DNA of 5,506 nt, from the NCBI GenBank assembly GCA_003140115.1, contig PLIQ01000001.1, forward strand, positions 1 to 5,506, read 5' to 3'. Numbering within the stretch: position 1 is the stretch's first letter; every line of letters starts with the position of its first letter. The position numbers were made by a program, and so were the translations under genes. The notes under the pieces are model-generated. The model saw only the letters and a list, made by a program, of their open reading frames with translations, ran no database searches and was not told the origin of the DNA. The DNA is from Actinomycetota bacterium (GTDB taxonomy: Bacteria; Actinomycetota; Actinomycetes; Streptosporangiales; Streptosporangiaceae). Below, piece by piece: positions 1 to 4,690 of this stretch.

Positions 1-32
1 CCGATCGTCCTAGCCATCCCAATGTTTGGTAC

Positions 33-50
33 GTATCGGGTCGATACCCG
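33..50. repeat. Overlapping inverted repeats, possible operator
   Basis: GTATCG (33-38) and CGATAC (42-47) form a 6-bp dyad with a 3-base spacer. CGGGT (37-41) and ACCCG (46-50) form a second, overlapping dyad. This could be a protein-binding site for a gene outside the window, but nothing in the window says which, and short dyads are common in GC-rich DNA. Confidence 0.3.
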
Positions 51-172
51 CATGCGCCGAAATCAAAACAAGCGATGTGCCACTTATTCTGACGGCGGGG
101 ATGATTCCACCGGATCGATCGAGCCCAGCGGTCGGGATGGCTGGTACAAGTTAGCCGCGGCTGAGACGACAT

Positions 173-188
173 GCCGGTCGCGACCGGC
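173..188. repeat. Perfect 16-bp palindrome
   Basis: GCCGGTCG (173-180) is followed immediately by its exact reverse complement CGACCGGC (181-188), with no spacer. A palindrome this long without a loop suits binding by a dimeric protein better than an RNA terminator. No adjacent gene tells what it controls. Confidence 0.45.
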
Positions 189-286
189 ACCGTCCGGACC
201 TAAGTCGAGCGAGGATCCTTCGCGCGTCAGCAACTCCCCAGAGCTACCGAAGTTGCGGAAGGCGCCAGCAGATGGCAGCGCCGCCT

Positions 287-342
287 TGGACGGTCCGCGG
301 TGGACGGTCCGCGGTGGACGTGCCGTGCTGGACGTGCCGAGA
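287..342. repeat. 14-bp tandem repeat, four units
   Basis: Two identical units TGGACGGTCCGCGG (287-300, 301-314) are followed by two diverged ones, TGGACGTGCCGTGC (315-328) and TGGACGTGCCGAGA (329-342). Every unit begins TGGACG. The unit length is not a multiple of three, so the repeat would change frame within any ORF, which argues against a coding role. It may be a slippage-prone minisatellite or a string of protein sites. Confidence 0.7.
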
Positions 343-550
343 GAGCCAAGCTGGGGCGCACCTGCCCGGAGCGCCGGATGGCCTGACCATCGCGCACAAT
401 GAGCGCTGGACCCCGCCCGGCCACAGCCAATCGCGATGCACCCGAACGATCACAAACTAGCTGTTCAGCGACCTGCGCGGCCCGGAGGTCCCTGCTGACC
501 TGGCGAGCAAGGGCTCCGGGTGAGCGCACTGCCCCGGTTAACCGCGATCG

Positions 551-775
551 CTAGCGGACGAGCCCGCCCGCCGGCCGGAGGAATTCCGGGTCCAGGTCCC
601 GCCGGCCGACGCCGGTCAGCCGGCGAGTGCTCCTAGACAGCCGGTCGGGCGCCTCGCCGGCCAGTGTGTAGCGGCGGTCTTCGCGACGGACCGCGATCGC
701 GATCGCCGTGATGACCACCATCACCAGTCCTCCGAGGAAGACAGAGACTGCTGTTACGACTACGACACCGGCCAT
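551..775 (-). CDS. Small single-span membrane protein, unknown function
   Basis: This 74-residue protein starts at an ATG (complement of 773-775) with a clear ribosome site, GGAGG, five bases upstream (complement of 781-785). Residues 3-29 are a continuous run of Val, Ala, Ile, Leu and Gly and form one transmembrane helix. The cluster RREDRR follows at 30-35, predicting a short outside N-terminus and a basic cytoplasmic tail by the positive-inside rule. The tail (36-74) is Arg- and Asp-rich and probably partly disordered. I see no catalytic motif or signal-peptidase site. Small proteins of this shape are common in Streptomyces and usually lack a known function. It is divergent from the GntR gene and shows no evident link to the peptide locus. 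Confidence 0.7.
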   Translation of the reverse strand: MAGVVVVTAVSVFLGGLVMVVITAIAIAVRREDRRYTLAGEAPDRLSRSTRRLTGVGRRDLDPEFLRPAGGLVR

Positions 776-1178
776 GATGGCCTCCAGTACGTCCGTCCCG
801 CGGAGTTCCTTCCGCAGGTCCCGCTACCCACGACCCGGCGAGTTGGTCTCGCTGGCCTAGTGCTCGTGGGCCACGGTGTCCCCGTCTGACCACGATCTAC
901 GCCTACTGTCCGATACGTCCAGTTGAGACCGGCCGTAAGACTCTGCAGAATCATCCAGCAGGTTCCAGTGCATCCAAGCAGTAGGACTGCTAGGATTGAG
1001 CCTATGCTTCCTGCCATCCAGGCCATCCCAACCTTTGGAATATCTGGTATGGTGTTACCACGCCGAAGTTGAGCATAAACCCGCCGAGGCCAAATATTCC
1101 GCTCAGACTGATGGCCCAGGTGGTCCGGACAGGTGGGATCAGCCCGATCTGAGCAGGGTCGACCGGAGAGGAGGGTCG
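776..1178. other. Divergent intergenic region upstream of the GntR gene
   Basis: These 403 bases separate the minus-strand small membrane gene from the regulator and should contain both promoters. A 16-bp dyad lies at 1045-1060. The GntR reading frame stays open back to about 996, but the extra 61 codons have no domain sequence and no ribosome site, so I treat them as untranslated. A minus-strand frame across 760-1026 begins with a hydrophobic stretch but has no other support. Confidence 0.5.
1045..1060. promoter_or_regulatory. Inverted repeat, candidate autoregulatory operator
   Basis: TGGTA (1045-1049) and TACCA (1056-1060) form a perfect 5-bp dyad with a 6-base spacer, about 120 bases before the regulator's ATG. 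GntR-family proteins bind short dyads and often repress their own genes. TATGGT (1048-1053) within it resembles a -10 element, but I find no good -35. A second dyad with the same 5-6-5 geometry, though a different sequence, lies downstream of the regulator at 2054-2069. Binding is inferred. Confidence 0.35.
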
Positions 1179-1988
1179 ATGGGAAGCCCGATGTACCGGC
1201 AGATCGCCGAAGATCTGCGGGCGCAGATCGAGTCCGGCGGACTCGAGCCTGGCCAGCAGTTGAGGACCGAGCTTGAGTTGCGGGAGCGCTACGGAGCCTC
1301 GCGGAACACCGTCCGCGACGCGATCAAGTGGCTTACCAGCCTCGGCCTGGTCGAAACGAAACCGGGTCAGGGCACCTTCGTAGTCCAGACAATCGACCCG
1401 TTCGTCACCACGCTGACTGAGGATCCTCGGAGCGGGCTCGGCGGCGGCGAGGGCACCAGCTACCTGTCGGAAGTGAGCGAGCGGGACAGGAAGCCATCCA
1501 TCAGCCCGCTCCAGGTCGAGATCCAGGAAGCCTCGGACGATATGGCTATCACGCTGGGGATCCCCAAGGGCGCCGAGGTCATCAGCCGTCACGAGCGGCG
1601 CTTTATTGATGGCACTCCCTGGTCGATGCAGACCTCCTACTACCCCATGGAGTTCGCCGACCGCGGAGCGGAGCGACTCAGGAGTGCCCGAAATATAGAA
1701 GAAGGAACCGTAGGTTACTTGGCTGAGACGCTCCACATCCGGCAGATCGGCTATAGCGACAGGATCACTGTGCGTGCGCCGAATCCAGTCGAGGCGGACT
1801 TCTTCAAACTGCCTTCCGACGGCCGTATCCCGATGTACGAGATAACCAGGACGGCATACGACGGTAACGGGCAGCCGATGCGTGTCACCGTGACGGTCTA
1901 CCCTACGGACCGGAATCAGTTCATCGTGAACGTTGGAGAAGTCCCGGATCCCAAGTCTCCTGTTGATGGGGGCTTAGCGCCGACCTGA
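1179..1988 (+). CDS. GntR-family (HutC/UTRA type) transcriptional regulator
   Basis: This 269-residue cytoplasmic DNA-binding protein starts at ATG 1179, four bases after AGGAGG (1169-1174). A later ATG at 1191 is too far from that site. Residues 3-70 are a GntR winged helix: YRQIAEDLRAQIESG, then PGQQL, then LRERYGASRNTVRDAIKWL, where SRNTVRDA is the recognition helix, then GLVETKPGQGTFV as the wing. Residues about 105-250 match the UTRA ligand-binding fold of the HutC subgroup, with the typical GAEVISRHERRFIDGTPW and a C-terminal MYEITRTAYDGNGQPM. UTRA domains bind small effectors such as sugars, amino acids or histidine-derived compounds; the effector here is unknown. The length is normal for the family. 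A strong hairpin overlaps the stop codon, so it is probably transcribed alone. It may control itself and the acetyltransferase/peptide genes after it, through dyads at 1045 and 2054. Confidence 0.93.
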   Translation: MGSPMYRQIAEDLRAQIESGGLEPGQQLRTELELRERYGASRNTVRDAIKWLTSLGLVETKPGQGTFVVQTIDPFVTTLTEDPRSGLGGGEGTSYLSEVSERDRKPSISPLQVEIQEASDDMAITLGIPKGAEVISRHERRFIDGTPWSMQTSYYPMEFADRGAERLRSARNIEEGTVGYLAETLHIRQIGYSDRITVRAPNPVEADFFKLPSDGRIPMYEITRTAYDGNGQPMRVTVTVYPTDRNQFIVNVGEVPDPKSPVDGGLAPT

Positions 1989-2025
1989 ATCTCCTATCCA
2001 AGACTCCCGGGATAGGAGATTCAGG
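1984..2025 (+). terminator. Strong hairpin terminator after the GntR gene
   Basis: CCTGAATCTCCTATCC (1984-1999) pairs perfectly with GGATAGGAGATTCAGG (2010-2025) across a 10-base loop, and ATTTTAC follows. The 16-bp perfect stem with a short T run fits an intrinsic terminator. It overlaps the regulator's stop codon (1986-1988). Being symmetrical, it would also act on transcripts entering from the right, although the A/T tail favours the plus strand. Confidence 0.85.
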
Positions 2026-2036
2026 ATTTTACGGAT

Positions 2037-2082
2037 AATGGCAGTAAACGTCAGTAATAAGACAATTACACGTTAAGCCATT
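2037..2082. promoter_or_regulatory. Nested dyads, candidate GntR operator before the acetyltransferase
   Basis: GTAAT (2054-2058) and ATTAC (2065-2069) form a perfect dyad with a 6-base spacer. ACGT (2048-2051 and 2070-2073) and AATGGC/GCCATT (2037-2042 and 2077-2082) lie outside it, giving an imperfect palindrome of 46 bases. This AT-rich patch stands out from its surroundings and lies between the regulator's terminator and the next genes, where an operator/promoter is expected. The 5-6-5 spacing equals that of the dyad upstream of the regulator. I found no convincing -35/-10 pair. Confidence 0.4.
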
Positions 2083-2253
2083 GCGGCGCTCACGCGTTAT
2101 GGATGTCAATGGCTGTCAACACAGCTAGGAAACTCAAATTGGAGTCGAGCGGACTGCCTTCTCGTCTTTCGAGTGTATCGCTGTCGGTACGCCGCATACT
2201 GCCTTGGTCTGGTCTAGCCAGGGCCGGCCTGGATCCGCAGCAGGTCTCTCCCG

Positions 2254-2370
2254 GTGCGGCACTCCAGCAAGGAGAACTTCATTCGTTTCGTCCGGTACGA
2301 CCTGGTACTTCGCCGCATGACTCGATGCGGCCAGGCCTACAGGCATGGCCGGCTACGGGCGGAGTGGTAA
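2254..2370 (+). CDS. Possible 38-residue protein overlapping the GNAT start
   Basis: I do not recognise this product. From GTG 2254 the frame reads a basic, aromatic peptide including FIRFVRYDLVLRRMTRCGQA and ends at TAA 2368-2370, sharing GTGGTAA with the GTG start of the acetyltransferase. Two things support it. By my count about 30 of 38 codons end in G or C, against about half in the acetyltransferase frame over the same bases. The overlap is also of the kind that couples translation. Against it, no good ribosome site precedes GTG 2254. AAGGAG (2269-2274) would instead serve an ATT at 2281, a very rare start, giving 29 residues. It may be a real small gene, a remnant whose ATG became ATT, or chance. 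Confidence 0.35.
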   Translation: MRHSSKENFIRFVRYDLVLRRMTRCGQAYRHGRLRAEW

Positions 2371-3011
2371 CAGCCCCGTTGCATATCGCGCAAGCAAACG
2401 CACAGCACCTGGACGCCGTGCTCGACCTCATCGACGACGCGAGAAGTTGGCTGTGGACCATGGATACGGACCAGTGGGAGGAACCGTGGCCGACGGCCGC
2501 AGCACGCGACGCGAGGGTCCTTAAAGGATTGCAGAACGGGAAGACCTGGATCGTTTGGGACGGCGGCATCGCGGCGGCCACGGTCACGATCGCGACGGCA
2601 CACAACCCGGCTGTCTGGTCGGAGCCTACATGTACATGTGACCTAACTGAACGGGCCGTCTACGTACACCGGCTGATAACTGCGAGAAAGTACGCGGGCT
2701 GCGGATTGGGTGCAGAGCTAATCAACTGGGCCGGCTTGCGCGGTCGCCGAAAGAATCGTGCCAGAAAGATCAGGATCGATGTGTGGAGTACCAACACGGG
2801 ACTGCACGACTACTACGTGAGCAAGGGGTTCAGGCCCTGCGGCCACTGCGCTGACCCGGATTACCCATCTGGCGCGCTCTTCGAGAAGCCAGTCGCGGAA
2901 ATAGTGGTGCCAAGATTCCCGAAGTTCACAGAAACCTCTGGCGACTCACAGCTCACAGAGCCCATCATCAACGTGGAGGAAACCGCCAAGTTCAACCTCG
3001 CTTCCATCTGA
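2364..3011 (+). CDS. GNAT-family N-acetyltransferase (intact copy)
   Basis: This 215-residue predicted cytoplasmic enzyme would transfer an acyl group, usually acetyl, from CoA to an amine. I place the start at GTG 2364. The frame is open back to 2103, but the extra 87 codons lack coding bias and domain sequence. The GNAT fold begins at LHIAQANAQHLDAV (residues 6-19). A beta-strand pair lies around 62-79 (TWIVWDGGIAAATVTI). The CoA-binding motif A follows VYVHRLIT as KYAGCGLGAELINWA (109-123), giving K-x-x-G-x-G where Arg or Gln is more usual. IRIDVWSTNTGLHDYYVSKGF (137-157) is the standard strand-helix of motif B. A tail of about 45 residues after SGALFEKPV (169-177) exceeds the minimal fold. 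A second, broken copy lies at 4691-5366. The substrate is unknown; an amine of the nearby Lys/Arg-containing peptides is possible but inferred. Confidence 0.88.
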   Translation: MVTAPLHIAQANAQHLDAVLDLIDDARSWLWTMDTDQWEEPWPTAAARDARVLKGLQNGKTWIVWDGGIAAATVTIATAHNPAVWSEPTCTCDLTERAVYVHRLITARKYAGCGLGAELINWAGLRGRRKNRARKIRIDVWSTNTGLHDYYVSKGFRPCGHCADPDYPSGALFEKPVAEIVVPRFPKFTETSGDSQLTEPIINVEETAKFNLASI

Positions 3012-3328
3012 CCTCCGTTCCTGGCTAGCCGACTCGGGAGAAGCCGCCCAGTCTAGTTTGTTGTGCCCATTTATAACTATTTGGCTACTTTTTCGCCTTC
3101 TGGGTGAACCGCCAGCCTGAGAATATCGGGGTAAGAGGCCTGCTCATCGACCGGATGGGTACTCGAACCGGGCCGTGGCGAATCGAGCGGGCAGTGCCGC
3201 AGTGGCGACGCTCGGTCGTGACGGCGGGGCCCCGGTGTCGGATACTCAAGACAAGAGGGGACGGCGAACTCGACCATAGCCACGCCCTAAGCCACTGTTA
3301 CGCGTGATCACAGAAAGGGGAATGTGCA
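3012..3328 (+). other. Intergenic region before peptide gene 1
   Basis: These 317 bases carry no convincing protein gene. A 67-codon frame (3104-3307) has no recognisable features and no clear ribosome site. The AT-rich patch at about 3060-3095 contains TATAAC (3072-3077) but lacks a matching -35 element. A weak promoter candidate lies at 3218-3246. I see no tRNA or other structured RNA. Confidence 0.5.
3218..3246 (+). promoter_or_regulatory. Weak candidate promoter for peptide gene 1
   Basis: GTGACG (3218-3223) and GATACT (3241-3246) match the vegetative -35 and -10 hexamers at four of six positions each, with an ideal 17-base spacer. They lie about 80 bases before the peptide ATG. Matches of this quality occur by chance, so this is a suggestion only. 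Confidence 0.25.
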
Positions 3329-3397
3329 ATGGCCAAGTTGCACGCACGTCCCTCGAACCAGTACCGGTACGAGCACTACGACCCCCAATTTGCTTAG
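3329..3397 (+). CDS. Micro-peptide 1 (22 residues), candidate modified-peptide precursor
   Basis: I know no described family for this product. ATG 3329 follows AGAAAGGGG (3312-3320) with eight bases between. The peptide is MAKLHARPSNQYRYEHYDP followed by QFA, ending at TAG 3395-3397. A copy at 4529-4594 shares the first 19 residues, while the two genes differ there only at silent codon positions, so translation and selection on the protein are strongly supported. It has no signal peptide or membrane segment. The N-terminal half is basic (K3, R7). The C-terminal half is rich in residues that enzymes commonly modify: Asn, three Tyr, two His, Asp and Pro. It lies between an acetyltransferase and a 2-oxoglutarate oxygenase, which suggests a precursor peptide. 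A regulatory or arrest peptide for the gene downstream is the main alternative, since a hairpin follows. Confidence 0.85.
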   Translation: MAKLHARPSNQYRYEHYDPQFA

Positions 3398-3459
3398 CCG
3401 ACCAGGGGATGAGACGGTCGATCCCGCCGCTGAGGATTGATCTTCATACCGCGTAGTCA

Positions 3460-3495
3460 ACGATGCTGCCTGCGCTGGAACGCAGGCAGCATCGT
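3460..3495 (+). terminator. Perfect 15-bp hairpin between peptide 1 and the oxygenase
   Basis: ACGATGCTGCCTGCG (3460-3474) and CGCAGGCAGCATCGT (3481-3495) pair perfectly around the 6-base loop CTGGAA. GTAG (3453-3456) and CTAC (3501-3504) can extend it beyond a small internal loop. No T run follows, which is usual for actinobacterial hairpin terminators. It starts 62 bases after the peptide stop and ends about 50 bases before the possible oxygenase ATG. It could terminate a short peptide transcript, cap it with a stable 3' end while letting some transcription through, or act as an attenuator. Confidence 0.75.
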
Positions 3496-3564
3496 AGCTG
3501 CTACCACGACGTATCCGCTGGTCAGTTGGGCACTCGGGGGAACCATGCATCTGCCAAGTAACGC

Positions 3565-4230
3565 TTGGATGCGCTGGCTGTGTCGTTGAGTTTCGGCTGG
3601 ACGACATTCGACGTGAGCAGCCGGCTCCCGGTCGGCTGGAAGCAAGACATCGCGACAGTCGCGGTCCAGGCCGATTTCCGGGAATTCCCGCGCACGCCGA
3701 TCTTGTCCCGGGAGTCAGAGGATGTGGCACGTATTTCGCGGGGCCGGGTGCACGCTAGCGAGGTACGGCAGCGCCTGCCCTGGCTCTACCACTTTTACCG
3801 CGGGTACTTTCTCCAGCTGGCCAGGGAGACCTCTGGCGAATCTGTCGTTGCCGCGCTCGATGACCGCTACGGCGTCGTCCTGAATGTTCAGCGCGGGACC
3901 GCGATGCGGTTTGAATGCCATGTCGATTCGAATCCGCTGACAGGCCTCCTCTTCTGCACCGAACACCCGGCGGGAACCGGCGGCGAACTCGTATTCGCGC
4001 ACGATCCGGCCGCGTCTGACGTCGATGCGGTGGAGAAGGACTGCTCGGTCCTCCGGCCGCATGTGGGCCATTTGATTTTCTTCGAAGGCAGGGAGCACCC
4101 GCACTATGCGCGTCCTCTGCTGACGGAAGCGCACGTGCGGATCGTGGCGGTGATGAACTTCTACACCGAGTCCTGTCCGGAATCTACTCGTCCACCTGAA
4201 CTGAACCGCCATCTCTTCGGCCGCACCTGA
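3565..4230 (+). CDS. Fe(II)/2-oxoglutarate-dependent oxygenase (prolyl-hydroxylase-like)
   Basis: This predicted cytoplasmic non-haem iron oxygenase would couple 2-oxoglutarate decarboxylation to hydroxylation of a substrate. Numbered from TTG 3565 (221 residues), the iron triad is H119-x-D121 in FECHVDSNPLTG and H180 in HPHYARPL. R192 in VRIVAVMNFY is placed to bind 2-oxoglutarate. Between them lie the expected strands TGLLFCTE and GGELVFAHD, plus GHLIFFEG. Residues 1-110 are a less conserved substrate-recognition part. The start is uncertain. A stop at 3559-3561 limits the frame to TTG 3565, GTG 3580 or later starts, none with a good ribosome site. ATG 3545 has an excellent one (GGGGGA) but is one base out of frame and stops at 3587-3589, so a lost base or a frameshift is possible. 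Its position between two copies of one peptide gene makes that peptide the obvious candidate substrate. Confidence 0.85.
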   Translation: MDALAVSLSFGWTTFDVSSRLPVGWKQDIATVAVQADFREFPRTPILSRESEDVARISRGRVHASEVRQRLPWLYHFYRGYFLQLARETSGESVVAALDDRYGVVLNVQRGTAMRFECHVDSNPLTGLLFCTEHPAGTGGELVFAHDPAASDVDAVEKDCSVLRPHVGHLIFFEGREHPHYARPLLTEAHVRIVAVMNFYTESCPESTRPPELNRHLFGRT

Positions 4231-4241
4231 GGACCCGCGCC

Positions 4242-4313
4242 ATGTCGTCCGGTGAACAGTGGGAACAGTACCGGGCTGCGGGAAGCCAGGACTCCCAGTG
4301 GCACACCAAGTAA
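4242..4313 (+). CDS. Possible 23-residue peptide after the oxygenase
   Basis: I do not recognise this. ATG 4242 follows GAGGA (4229-4233), which overlaps the oxygenase stop codon at 4228-4230, with eight bases between. The frame runs to TAA 4311-4313 and reads a polar peptide rich in Gln and Trp, including GEQWEQYRAAG and a C-terminal QWHTK. About 18 of 23 codons end in G or C. The ribosome site and tight spacing suggest coupling to the oxygenase. No second copy exists in the window, so unlike the 21/22-residue peptides it has no comparative support and may be chance. Confidence 0.4.
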   Translation: MSSGEQWEQYRAAGSQDSQWHTK

Positions 4314-4398
4314 GCAGGCCTCGCTAGACGGCAGGCAGCCTTCCTTATCGTCAAGCAGGAGGCCGCCATACAAAAGACTCCGGCAATCGCCCCGGCTT

Positions 4399-4435
4399 GT
4401 AAGGCGGCGGCCGGACAAGGCCATTCCGGCCTTAC
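4399..4435 (+). terminator. Hairpin upstream of peptide gene 2
   Basis: GTAAGG (4399-4404) plus CCGGA (4411-4415), with a 6-base bulge CGGCGG between them, pair with TCCGGCCTTAC (4425-4435) around a 9-base loop. The nested version GGCCGGA/TCCGGCC also forms. It may end the oxygenase transcript, so that peptide gene 2 would need its own promoter. There is no T run. Confidence 0.45.
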
Positions 4436-4528
4436 AGCCCGGAGATAAACTTCCGGACCGCACAGTTGAATTGGCAAACCAACCGAAGCGCTCCCCGTGG
4501 AGCGACGACCAGAAAGGGGGCGAGCGCG

Positions 4529-4594
4529 ATGGCAAAGCTGCATGCGCGTCCCTCTAACCAGTATCGATACGAGCACTACGACCCCCGCTTCTAG
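4529..4594 (+). CDS. Micro-peptide 2 (21 residues), near-identical to micro-peptide 1
   Basis: ATG 4529 follows AGAAAGGGGG (4511-4520) with eight bases between, the same site and spacing as peptide gene 1. The product shares residues 1-19 with micro-peptide 1, then reads RF before TAG 4592-4594, where the other reads QFA. Over the shared 19 codons the genes differ at seven (codons 2, 4, 5, 6, 9, 12 and 13), all silent. Phe21 is also kept through a silent change. Such a pattern needs selection on the peptide itself and shows that the duplication is not recent. The neighbours are the oxygenase upstream and the broken acetyltransferase downstream, the mirror of the order around peptide 1. Its role is unknown: precursor of a modified peptide, or regulatory peptide, as argued for copy 1. 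Confidence 0.85.
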   Translation: MAKLHARPSNQYRYEHYDPRF

Positions 4595-4618
4595 CGGACC
4601 GGTCCGAGTACGTAAGCG

Positions 4619-4670
4619 GTCGGCGCTGGCTGGTATACACAGCGCCGACGGCCAAGGCGTCGTCGGCGCT
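4619..4670 (+). promoter_or_regulatory. Mutually exclusive hairpins after peptide 2
   Basis: Three arms can form two competing stems. GTCGGCGCTG (4619-4628) pairs perfectly with CAGCGCCGAC (4640-4649) across 11 bases. AGCGCCGACG (4641-4650) pairs perfectly with CGTCGGCGCT (4661-4670) across 10 bases. The middle arm can join only one at a time. The first arm begins 24 bases after the peptide stop, close enough for a stalled ribosome to affect folding. The second stem ends about 20 bases before the GTG of the broken acetyltransferase and could hide its start. This is the geometry of an attenuator or translational switch, although it may simply be a two-stem terminator. Confidence 0.55.
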
Positions 4671-4690
4671 ACCATGTCTGCCGGATATGG

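Larger units (their letters stand above)
1..550. other. Region without a convincing gene
   Basis: I see no credible gene here. Open frames exist on both strands, including one of 126 codons (22-402, +), but their translations are low-complexity Arg/Pro/Gly/Ser text with no recognisable domain, no good ribosome site and frame-independent GC content. The stretch holds a perfect palindrome (173-188), a 14-bp tandem repeat (287-342) and an overlapping dyad near 33-50. It may be a long intergenic region or decayed coding DNA downstream of the minus-strand small membrane gene. Confidence 0.6.

Noticed and set aside
22..402. 126-codon plus-strand ORF
   Set aside because: The translation is low-complexity with no domain, no clear ribosome site precedes it, and it runs through the 14-bp tandem repeat.
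760..1026. Minus-strand ORF starting with a hydrophobic stretch (MAWMAGSIGSILAVLLLG)
   Set aside because: It overlaps the well-supported small membrane gene in another frame, and the rest is Arg/Pro/Thr-rich text typical of a shadow frame.
11..1045. Similar strings GCCATCCCAA..TTTGG near 13 and 1022, as a possible direct repeat
   Set aside because: About 17 bases match with a gap-free mismatch pair and nothing similar flanks them. Chance cannot be excluded and no function is suggested.
996..1178. N-terminal extension of the GntR gene back to TTG 996
   Set aside because: AGGAGG before ATG 1179 and the start of the winged-helix domain right after it fix the start. The extension has no domain sequence.
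2272..2325. Third diverged copy of the peptide (ELHSFRP...HDS in the acetyltransferase frame)
   Set aside because: Only a few scattered residues match (LH, RP, HD). It has no start codon or ribosome site of its own, and no DNA similarity to the twin genes.
2103..2363. N-terminal extension of the acetyltransferase back to ATG 2103
   Set aside because: Third-position G/C is only about half, no GNAT sequence is present, and another frame looks more coding-like over 2254-2370.
3104..3307. 67-codon ORF and its minus-strand partner before peptide gene 1
   Set aside because: There is no recognisable feature on either strand, no clear ribosome site, and third-position G/C is close to background.
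3545..3589. 14-codon ORF (MHLPSNAWMRWLCR) as a third peptide copy sharing H..PSN and aromatic residues
   Set aside because: The similarity is too short. A displaced oxygenase N-terminus explains it better, and it is reported that way.
3715..4212. 165-codon minus-strand ORF opposite the oxygenase
   Set aside because: It is the antisense shadow of a gene whose plus-strand product has complete catalytic motifs.
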